Of a DNA stretch of 51,351 nt, positions 44,296 to 51,351 are shown piece by piece. Under the pieces are notes generated by a model. That model saw only the letters and a list, made by a program, of their open reading frames with translations, did no database searches and had not been told where the DNA came from. The translations under genes and the position numbers were made by a program. How positions within the stretch are numbered: position 1 is the first letter of the stretch; the number at the start of each line of letters is the position of its first letter. Origin of the DNA: Stramenopiles sp. TOSAG23-6 (lineage: Eukaryota > Sar); the NCBI GenBank assembly GCA_900128565.1, contig LT635921.1:1-51351 (forward strand), read 5' to 3'.

Positions 44296-47200
44296 TTATG
44301 AGCTACTACGTGAACTATTTGAGCTACCAGTGCTGAGCCTATCTCTCTTAGCCCGACTTCTCCCGAAATTGCGTAGATTACTATTACCTTGGCCTGTACG
44401 TTCGGCTCGACTTGCGGCCCCACGAAGTGTACCCATTACGCTCATGCGTCTATTTGCTTCTTTTGCTTCAAGTTCATCTTGGATTTTCTTCAATCGTTCT
44501 CGCTCGGCTTTCTGTGCAATTTTTCCTCGGGCAGCTTCAATATGAAAGGTGCCAGCGCCTTTGCGCCCTGGAGTTAATGCAGCAATACACAAAGATGCTC
44601 TTCGACTAGCAGTTCGCTTACTTTTTCTCTTCACTGACTTAGGAGGTTTCATATCCGCAACACCAGAACTCCCCCAATCATTACCGAATAATTTATCTCC
44701 ATTATCCCCATTCCATTCAGCATTTTTCGCAAATCCATTTTCATCATCAAAAGTATCGGCATCTTCTCCCGCTTCCTCATCGACTTCACTATTTCCACAT
44801 ATAGCCATTGGAGTACCAATCATCTCCTTCAAAGTCTTCAAACCCGAAGAAAAAGATGCTTTTTGAGCAGCAGAATTACTCGAAGACCCACGAAGTCCTC
44901 CAAGAGACTGTCGCCTGGAACCAGTTTTCTTTGATTGTCGGCGCCCAGACATCATTGCACGTACGGTACGTGATCCTTTATGTTTTTTATAAGGACTTTC
45001 TTCATGCTCACCAGTATCCTGTGACATAGATCTTTTTTTTGATAATTTCCAAGAACCTCGCTTGCTTGCTTTGAACTCTTTTTCCACTTCTTCGAATTTT
45101 CTCTTAAACGACTTCGCCTGTCCAGCCCAATGAATTTTCTCCTTTTCCAGTTTATCTTTATATCCAGAAAGTTTTTCAATACGTCTTGCTTTACGACGAA
45201 TATCAGCATGCAGTGTAGCACCTTCCTCAGTCTTCTCCGCGAGTTCAGCAGTTATACCATCAAGAACTATTTTAAGTGCACTACTTTTACCAACTAAGCC
45301 ACTCAAACATTGCTCAGCATGTGCAGTACTATCTTGTAAAATACTTGTTTGGTGAGAGATACGATTCTCTATATCTTGTATTTCTACCTCCGAAGCATCG
45401 TCATTTGAACCAGCATTATGAGCTGTAGCAAGAGCAGAGTTTAAGATTCTATCCTGTTGTCTGTACAAATCCTGCAACTTTGCAACAGCTTGTGCCTGTA
45501 ACCTTCTGGCATGGACAACATCATGAGCTCGATCTAGAGAATGCTGTGCACTTGCATTGCTATTTAATCGACCTGCTTTTCGCTCTTCTCTTTTTGTATG
45601 TTGTGCAAGTTTACGCTTCGCAAGTGCCATTGTCTGTTTCTTCGCTTTCTTTAATTGAGATGTTAATTTAGCAATCTGTTTTGCCCTGCGATCCAATTGC
45701 GCGTCTTTATGTTTACCTTTAGATTGTACCTTTTGGAGTTTACGTTGAGTCCCAGATAAAAGTTTCGTCTGTTTTGCTAGCTCCAGAGCTCGGGCTTTAC
45801 GATCAGCTCGGATTTCTTTCTCTCGCTGTGCTTTTCTTCTCTTCATATCAACATTCTTCGATTTTAGTTCACGCAACTCCTCTTCAATTTTGCTACGGGT
45901 ACCGGTAGTTTTCTTCAAACTATTTAATTTTGCAACCTTGGCTCGTAAGTTTGAATTCAACTGATTAATTCGTTTTTGTTTAATTTCCAATTGTTCACGC
46001 AACTTTTGTCGTTTCCCACCATTATTTGCTACATTGTTTGCCTTGGCTTGCAACATTTCCTGTTCTGCCTCTGCCAACTGCGCCTGTAATTCTGCATACT
46101 CCTTTTCATTTGACTCGACTTTCAATGCCAACTCACAATGTTCTTTTTGAAGAGTCTGAAATTCGACGAGGTCATCTCTAATTTTTTGTAAAATACGTTC
46201 CTTACTGGCAATGTTAGCTGCATTTTCATTGATAGCTCCTTCAACAGCTTCAAGCTCTTCAGTTTCCTGTGCATCTTTACGAGCGTTTTTAAGTTCTTGA
46301 TCAAGAAAGTCCATTTCCTCTTGTGCTGCAGATATATCAAGAGCTTGTCGAGCTTGTCTAGCTACCTCAGCAGCCTCCGCTATCCTACTGGTTGATCTAC
46401 TTGCTAGAATCGCAGAATTTTTACTTTGTGCACTCATTGTGCTACAAGTACTTACTGTACTATTACTTCTACCACGACCAAGAAGACTTCGGGATGATGT
46501 TGATTTTCCTATGGCATCGAAGAATGATCTTGATCCTTGCGTAGTTTTCGGTGTGAAGGATGATGAACTGGCTTTGAATGTCATTGTAGAAGTCATTACC
46601 ATACCCTTCTCACGTATATTTTCCAAATCATTTTTAACTCTTTCTTGAAGTAATAATTCAGAAATATCCTCGTCAGAACAACCAAACCCACCCCCAAATT
46701 TCTCTTTTACATATGCACGTGCAAGTGCATCGATATGAAGACGCATGCGATGCATTTTCTCCTCAGCCTCACTTCGGTTAACAACTGCTTTATTTTTGAT
46801 TGCTTTGACTTTATTTGCATATCTGAGAGAACTTAATGTTTCACTGAAATTAGTTTGCGCTGGTGATAAACAGGCCATGAATAGTGTTCTGCTATTACCA
46901 CCTAATGCATCTTTAAGAAGCAACGTAAGTTTGTGATCACGATAAGGAATATGTCCTCTGTTAACTGCTAAAGCATTAATTACAGCACCAAGACAACTTA
47001 GACCCTGGTTAATGGCAATTCCCTCAGCCATACGCGAACCAGTTGCGTTTGTTCGTTTCAATCGTTCAGATCCAGCTAAATCCACAAATGTTAACTTTGC
47101 AGTAAATGCCGACTTTAAAGATGACTCAAGGCCATTAAGGTCTGTTCCTTCGCGTGGGCAAAGATCAAGTTCAACAGCAAAAACTGCGTGGGATCGCGAC

Positions 47201-47928
47201 GATACTGCGTTCATGTCTGTTGAACCTACTTGGCGTTTTTCAAGCCCTTCTACTAACACTTGCATGGCTTCTGCACTTGTTTGCAATGGTGCATGATGCA
47301 AACCATCTACGTTTACTGACCCTTTAGCGTCAATTCGGGGTTCCAAACTTTTTCCACGTGTACCACTAGTGGTTACAGCACAAGGTACATTTTCGAGAAG
47401 ATCACGAATTTTATCTTGATAAATTTCTAAAAGGGAACACTTGAGCGATATTTCGCGGGTTTCTGCTAATTGATCTACTCGCTCAAAAATATTCGATAGG
47501 ATTCGTGGAATAATACCTAAACATGACTGATCTTGGTCTTTGTCAGACCCCATAGTGTATGTCTTACCTGAACCGGTTTGCCCATACGCCATGAGTGTTA
47601 CGTTATACCCGTTGAAGAGATCCACAAGCATAGGTTCTGCAGAAGTTTTGAAAATATCTTCTTGACCTGCAGTTGCCGAAAACACTTGATCAAATGTGAA
47701 TATTTGATCCATTCCCATACGAACTTGCTTTCCATCCGATGATACTGAAACGCAACACTGGTTGCTTTCGTCTGCCTCCTCTTTATTCGACATTGGACGA
47801 ACTCGCACAGCCACCTGGACTTTGTTAGTGACCGGGGACGGGATTGCTGGTTCAATTGGGTTAGTATCACTAACATCGATTTCCATATTTTGCGCAACAG
47901 AGCGACAACCCTCTCCCATTGTTGCCAT
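44296..47928 (-). CDS. Kinesin-4-like motor protein (KIF4/KIF21-type, chromokinesin)
   Basis: 1,210 aa from the ATG at 47928. The motor domain (residues about 35-385) has VRVRPMSNKEE, P-loop GQTGSGKT near 115, switch I SSRSHAVF near 242, switch II DLAGSE near 283, and the neck KVKAIKNKAVVNR. The ordering and the LGCLGAVI-like LGAVINAL box match the kinesin-4 family; in that family, plus-end-directed members cap microtubules or bind chromosomes. A long coiled coil runs from about residue 540 to 1010. The C-terminus has several basic Ser/Arg clusters (RKSKRTASRRAS) and no visible Cys-rich DNA-binding domain, so the chromosome link is unproven. A flagellar-length role is the alternative. The promoter lies in the 1.15 kb gap to the right. 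Confidence 0.93.
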   Translation of the reverse strand: MATMGEGCRSVAQNMEIDVSDTNPIEPAIPSPVTNKVQVAVRVRPMSNKEEADESNQCCVSVSSDGKQVRMGMDQIFTFDQVFSATAGQEDIFKTSAEPMLVDLFNGYNVTLMAYGQTGSGKTYTMGSDKDQDQSCLGIIPRILSNIFERVDQLAETREISLKCSLLEIYQDKIRDLLENVPCAVTTSGTRGKSLEPRIDAKGSVNVDGLHHAPLQTSAEAMQVLVEGLEKRQVGSTDMNAVSSRSHAVFAVELDLCPREGTDLNGLESSLKSAFTAKLTFVDLAGSERLKRTNATGSRMAEGIAINQGLSCLGAVINALAVNRGHIPYRDHKLTLLLKDALGGNSRTLFMACLSPAQTNFSETLSSLRYANKVKAIKNKAVVNRSEAEEKMHRMRLHIDALARAYVKEKFGGGFGCSDEDISELLLQERVKNDLENIREKGMVMTSTMTFKASSSSFTPKTTQGSRSFFDAIGKSTSSRSLLGRGRSNSTVSTCSTMSAQSKNSAILASRSTSRIAEAAEVARQARQALDISAAQEEMDFLDQELKNARKDAQETEELEAVEGAINENAANIASKERILQKIRDDLVEFQTLQKEHCELALKVESNEKEYAELQAQLAEAEQEMLQAKANNVANNGGKRQKLREQLEIKQKRINQLNSNLRAKVAKLNSLKKTTGTRSKIEEELRELKSKNVDMKRRKAQREKEIRADRKARALELAKQTKLLSGTQRKLQKVQSKGKHKDAQLDRRAKQIAKLTSQLKKAKKQTMALAKRKLAQHTKREERKAGRLNSNASAQHSLDRAHDVVHARRLQAQAVAKLQDLYRQQDRILNSALATAHNAGSNDDASEVEIQDIENRISHQTSILQDSTAHAEQCLSGLVGKSSALKIVLDGITAELAEKTEEGATLHADIRRKARRIEKLSGYKDKLEKEKIHWAGQAKSFKRKFEEVEKEFKASKRGSWKLSKKRSMSQDTGEHEESPYKKHKGSRTVRAMMSGRRQSKKTGSRRQSLGGLRGSSSNSAAQKASFSSGLKTLKEMIGTPMAICGNSEVDEEAGEDADTFDDENGFAKNAEWNGDNGDKLFGNDWGSSGVADMKPPKSVKRKSKRTASRRASLCIAALTPGRKGAGTFHIEAARGKIAQKAERERLKKIQDELEAKEANRRMSVMGTLRGAASRAERTGQGNSNLRNFGRSRAKRDRLSTGSSNSSRSSS

Positions 47929-49079
47929 GATAATTTACCCTAATGGCACTTTCACGAAGGAAATTTCTAACACTTCTTAGTGAAGGAGCGCGTAATTGAG
48001 AGAGAGGGTCAAGTGTTGAATTTGAAAAGCGCGCCAATAATTATATAAAATTTTTGATTGTTTGAAAATAAATTGGAAATTGAAATTGTGCTGCACAGTT
48101 ACAAAAATAAACAGGAGCGACGAAAAATCAATCTCAAATCATGCTCCTCTTTCGATAATCGATTCGAAGTTTTGCTTTTCGGCAAGAATTTTTATTTGTG
48201 CATCTATTTTGATTAGAATTGCTTCTCAAATTACTACTCAATTTTGTTTGTATTTTTTATAAGTGAGACACAAAAAGATTTATCTTTCTCTTAGAAAATC
48301 AGCCATCAAACAGGAAAGGTTTATAGTAAAAGCAATCTGTCCGGTAATATACTTACCATGCCTTCAGCTTTAGAAAATAAAGAGTGGATGTTTAATACAT
48401 GTGCAAGTGTCAGTTGGATTCTAGCATCGCTCGCATGGCTAGGAGAAACTGGGAGCATGTCCGCATCAAACTTTTTCCAATTCATGGCTGCATTTTTTTG
48501 AAATTTTGAAGATTTTTACACATACCAACAGATGCAGTACACTAAACAGTCAGACGTTGGTCAAAACGGACGGCAGATGAACCCTATTTCATTTCCGAAC
48601 GGACGAATAGAAAGGATGTTAGAAGAAAGAACAAATGCGGATTTTGATGATGTAATAACAGTTGAGGAGCAAGTAGGTGTAGAAACATGAAAGCTTGTTA
48701 AATTAGTTACAACAAATGTTTTCAATCCCGGAACAAATTTCTTTACACATTCTAAATAAATGTGTGCCATTTTTAGTTTGTATGTAGTTTTCGAATTTGT
48801 TCAATACTGTAGTAATATCGAAAATAACAATATAGTAATATCGAATGAATCATTGAATTGATCATTGTCGACAATGTCGAGTGGAATCTCTAAAAAAAAA
48901 GTTTTTTTTAATAAAATATTTTTGATACCCGGTACCCGCTTTGTTGAAGTTCGAGAAACATCAAAACAGAAACAGAAAGATTTTTTGTGAATTTTTTTGT
49001 TCCCCATATTTCGAAATTCTGTTGTAAATTTTCCCAGAATTTCTCTCCACGAATTACCAATCTAATTTAGTATTTTACA
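47929..49079. promoter_or_regulatory. 1.15 kb divergent gap between kinesin and SAM-protein genes
   Basis: The largest gap in the window. Near the kinesin start are GCGCGCC next to a CCAAT word (48029-48038), followed by a TATATAAAA-like run (48042-48050). Further on are a small possible gene (48358-48690), a 13-bp direct repeat tagtaatatcgaa (about 48810 and 48833), a 14-bp palindrome CATTGTCGACAATG (48863-48876) and an A9-G-T7 run near 48892. No large coding frame. Confidence 0.45.
48358..48690 (+). CDS. Possible small membrane protein gene (uncertain structure)
   Basis: An ATG at 48358 opens 47 codons with a hydrophobic stretch (ASVSWILASLAWLGETG) ending TGA at 48499. A second frame of 52 codons from ATG 48532 (charged: RIERMLEERTNADFDDVITVEEQ) ends TGA at 48688-48690, directly after a good acceptor (CATACCAACAG, ending 48531). 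One possible intron joins them, GTCAGT at 48409 to 48531, but it removes the hydrophobic part. Alternatively these are two separate ORFs or noise. Confidence 0.25.
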
Positions 49080-49516
49080 ATGCTTGCGCGTATCGTTCGT
49101 CAGTCTCGCTTTATTGCTATTCGTGGTTTCAGTAGTGGTAAGTAGATCTTTTTTAATTTCTCTTATATATTTTCCACCTCTTCGTAACTCTTTTACTCAT
49201 TAAACAATACGGTTGAATTATATATTTTTCTATAGGCTTTTCCCCAGTAGAAAGTTTCGTTGGACGCGCATTTGAGTCTGCTGGTTTATCGAGTAATGAT
49301 GCAAAAGATGATATTGAAAAGTTGAAGAATGCAAAAATTTTAAACCACGATCTTCTACTGTCTCTTTCCTCAGAGGATTTCAAAGAAATTGGTGTTAGCC
49401 TTGGTGGTGCAAAGTGTATCACGGCTGCACTTTCTTCTGCAGATCGACCAAATTTACAACGATCACCTAGTCGAGGTGGCCAAGCACTTGATGGCCGTAC
49501 AATGGGATCAATGTAA
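49080..49516 (+). CDS. Small mitochondrial SAM-domain protein, spliced
   Basis: Exon 1 is 49080-49137 and exon 2 is 49236-49516, with a 98-nt intron (GTAAGT donor, TATAG acceptor) keeping the frame: 112 aa. Exon 1 encodes a classical mitochondrial presequence, MLARIVRQSRFIAIRGFSSG. Exon 2 has a SAM-like helical domain, residues about 25-85, with the hallmark LLLSLSSEDFKEIGVSLGGAKCI (compare LL.L...DL..IGI...G.R..I in SAM domains). The C-terminus is Ser/Gly/Arg-rich. Likely a matrix or inner-membrane oligomerising adaptor; no named orthologue is recalled. The exons are shorter than typical ORF cut-offs, so exon 1 is easily missed. Confidence 0.8.
49138..49235 (+). other. 98-nt GT-AG intron
   Basis: Donor GTAAGT directly after the presequence-coding exon, a T-rich tract, and acceptor TATAG. 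Removing it joins the codon G|GC and the SAM-domain frame. Confidence 0.85.
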
Positions 49517-49794
49517 ATGCGTTTTCCTTAAGGGATATTGTGAAATAATCAAGCTTGCACGTGGAACGGGGTATCGTGTAATGAAGTGTCATATGAAAGA
49601 ATTTTCAAAATAGTATGGACAGTTGAAGCTCTAGTATATATTTTACGATAGAGTCTTTTTTTTAAAATCATATCATAATATACTTCAATCCTATATATAT
49701 ATATTTTAGAACCAACATTTATTTTCCTTTTAACCTCTTTCAATCAGTTTCAAAAGAAGCGGAACACAACGGTTTCGAAGCCAATAGTAATTCT

Positions 49795-51231
49795 TCAAGT
49801 ACTTAACTTTGTATTAAGTTTATCAACTAGTAAGACGAGATCCTTTGCAACTTCATCCTCTACTTCACCTTTTGTATTTTTCGTTGGATAAGCTCGTGCT
49901 GACCACATTTCCCTCACATCTTTCAATAGAGTATTGTATTTATCACGGATAACACTTCTGCAGTTCATTTCTTTACCGTCCGTCAAAATGTGAAGAACAT
50001 TCAATAATTTTTCAGCTATATCATCTTCAGCATTACTATCTTCGAAAGTATCTAATAAAGACATCATATACTCGCACCACTTTGGTTTTCTAAATTCATC
50101 ACGAAATGCTGGATAGAAAGCGTCAGCAGTATACCCTAAAGAAGCAAGACTCCCAACTAAAGGAACTATTTTCTTCTCAACATCCCTATTTGTTGGATGG
50201 TTAGAAGTGATATTGGACATGAGCTTGGTAAGAAGAACTTCACCATTAAGCTTGGAAAATGCAATTTGTGTATCCTTAGATCCCCGAAGAAGAGATGTTA
50301 AACAATACAATACTTTTGTAATACTTTTGTTCTCAGTAACAACATTTTTTTGTTGATGTATAGGTTTGTTACTTTCAATAAATTTTTCTATAGCTTGAAC
50401 CAATATTGAAAGTATTCCTACATCCACTGCCACCTTTTGCAATTTTTTTTGATCCTTTACAGTAGTTCCAATCACCCAAAAAGCCTTTTCTCTGATTTCG
50501 ACTGACTCAGAACGTAAAAGTTGTTTTGAAACTTGTATTCCACCCATTGACACGAAATCAACAGCGTTATCAATATCAGCAACATAGTATTCCAAATTCA
50601 CCAGAGACTGTATTTTCGATTCTTCGCTTGCTTCTATATCCAATAAAGTTTGTAAAAGTTTGTTCATTGAAGAAAAATTACTCACAGCTTTTTGAGAGTC
50701 AAGTTGAAGCTCCCTCTGTCTCCGAGCCCAAACTTTTTTTACGAGAGCGTCTCGCTCAGCAGCAGGCATATTAGCAAACAAACCAGACACTAATTCTGGA
50801 TCAGGTTCCGGTAAACCTAAAAGTAGTTCTTCAGCTTTTGCAGAATTAAGATTTTTGGAGTGTTTTTCGTCACCGAGATTCAACTCAACTTCAGTTCCTT
50901 CGACATTATCTGAAGAATTTACGACTAGTTTCGCTGGTTCTTTACCTTCCATGAGTTTTGCATATTTCTTTCCAGCAGCAAGGTCCATCCTGTAGTGCAG
51001 ACCTGCCTCGACGTGCTGACCGGGGAGAATTTCCTGCCATTCATGGGTGGGTACAAACTCAGGTTTAGTGGCATCAGTTTCGTCAATCACAATATTATTA
51101 TCAGGTTTCACATCTCGCACCTCTCCAGTGACCATAACTTGAACATCAACGCTTTTGGAAGCAGCACTTGCTACTAGTGGTGAATTCAAAAGGACTAAAA
51201 AACATAAACTCAAAACACAACTCACTTTCAT
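49795..51231 (-). CDS. SIL1: SIL1-like nucleotide exchange factor of ER Hsp70 BiP
   Basis: 478 aa from the ATG at 51231, preferred because a textbook signal peptide follows (MKVSCVLSLCFLVLLNSPLVASA); the frame continues 38 codons upstream without a good reason. The conserved N-terminal box (FVPTHEWQEILPGQHVEAGLHYRMDL, in part) matches SIL1, and an armadillo-type helical repeat domain follows (LQTLLDIEASEESKIQSLVNLEYYV; GIQVSKQLLRSESVEIREKAFWVIG). SIL1/BAP speeds ADP release from the ER chaperone BiP. No C-terminal KDEL-like signal; the end is KLST, as some SIL1 proteins rely on other retention. It lies at the right edge and is complete. Confidence 0.93.
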   Translation of the reverse strand: MKVSCVLSLCFLVLLNSPLVASAASKSVDVQVMVTGEVRDVKPDNNIVIDETDATKPEFVPTHEWQEILPGQHVEAGLHYRMDLAAGKKYAKLMEGKEPAKLVVNSSDNVEGTEVELNLGDEKHSKNLNSAKAEELLLGLPEPDPELVSGLFANMPAAERDALVKKVWARRQRELQLDSQKAVSNFSSMNKLLQTLLDIEASEESKIQSLVNLEYYVADIDNAVDFVSMGGIQVSKQLLRSESVEIREKAFWVIGTTVKDQKKLQKVAVDVGILSILVQAIEKFIESNKPIHQQKNVVTENKSITKVLYCLTSLLRGSKDTQIAFSKLNGEVLLTKLMSNITSNHPTNRDVEKKIVPLVGSLASLGYTADAFYPAFRDEFRKPKWCEYMMSLLDTFEDSNAEDDIAEKLLNVLHILTDGKEMNCRSVIRDKYNTLLKDVREMWSARAYPTKNTKGEVEDEVAKDLVLLVDKLNTKLST

Positions 51232-51351
51232 AGTGCTGTAGTAAAAAACTATGTACAATAATTTACAGGAACTCAAGTTAGTTGGCCAGAAGAAGAGTCT
51301 TTGAAGACGACCAGTAAAGTCCAGTAAAGTTTGACACCAACACAAAAAACG

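Noticed and set aside
1-51351. CRISPR arrays, insertion sequences, retroelements, viral genes
   Set aside because: No spaced repeats, transposase, reverse transcriptase, integrase or viral structural motifs were found on either strand.

Overview
The window is nuclear DNA of a unicellular eukaryote. Almost every gene is a eukaryotic family: Cdc40/Prp17, a kinesin-4-type motor, a P4-ATPase with CDC50, SIL1, a SMYD-like SET protein, sperm-tail PG-rich (STPGR) repeats, EF-hand/IQ proteins. The few introns are about 100 nt long, and the standard stop codons are used. Base composition is AT-rich and genes lie 26 to about 400 bp apart. Several very large IQ/EF-hand/Tudor-like proteins, a plant- or bacteria-type alternative NADH dehydrogenase and a bacterial-type organellar L13 would suit a small flagellated protist, possibly a stramenopile. 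That lineage is a guess; nothing here proves it. The STPGR protein implies a flagellated stage. One base is ambiguous (26766, the wobble position of a Gly codon).

Layout, left to right: giant EF-hand/IQ coiled-coil protein cut by the left edge (+, 1-8349); double HAD phosphatase (-, 8440-10272); unknown amphipathic-helix protein (+, 10633-11439); Prp17 splicing factor (-, 11537-13603); unknown basic protein (+, 14017-15309); K+ channel with cyclic-nucleotide-binding domain (-, 15488-17308); nuclear-looking unknown protein (+, 17528-18616); TPR-SET methyltransferase (-, 18715-21138); mitochondrial L13 (+, 21445-22080); type II NADH dehydrogenase (-, 22131-23540); coiled-coil/IQ/Tudor-like protein (+, 23860-27060); four-TM protein (-, 27141-27851); peroxisomal hydratase (+, 28112-29008); spliced STPGR protein (-, 29035-33615); flippase-CDC50 fusion (+, 33818-39265); deoxynucleoside kinase (-, 39377-41005); DCC-family protein (+, 41350-41904); a 1 kb gap with a tRNA-like fragment; family-16 methyltransferase (+, 42941-44131); kinesin-4-like motor (-, 44296-47928); a 1.15 kb gap; a small spliced mitochondrial SAM-domain protein (+, 49080-49516); SIL1 (-, 49795-51231).

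The genes are mostly unrelated housekeeping functions and do not form a pathway. A few themes recur: flagellum and cytoskeleton (STPGR protein, kinesin, perhaps the IQ/EF-hand proteins), organelle energy and translation (NDH-2, L13, SAM mini-protein, nucleoside kinase) and membrane or secretory biology (flippase, channel, SIL1). The layout is striking. Strands alternate + - + - almost without exception, so nearly every gene shares a promoter region with one neighbour and a short 3' gap with the other.

The main surprises are: (1) a P4-ATPase and its CDC50 beta subunit in one reading frame; (2) a tandem 553-bp exon+intron duplication in the STPGR gene, where one otherwise identical intron copy has lost its AG acceptor; (3) a 99-nt, intron-like, in-frame insert in the double HAD phosphatase, also without an AG end; (4) the strict strand alternation.
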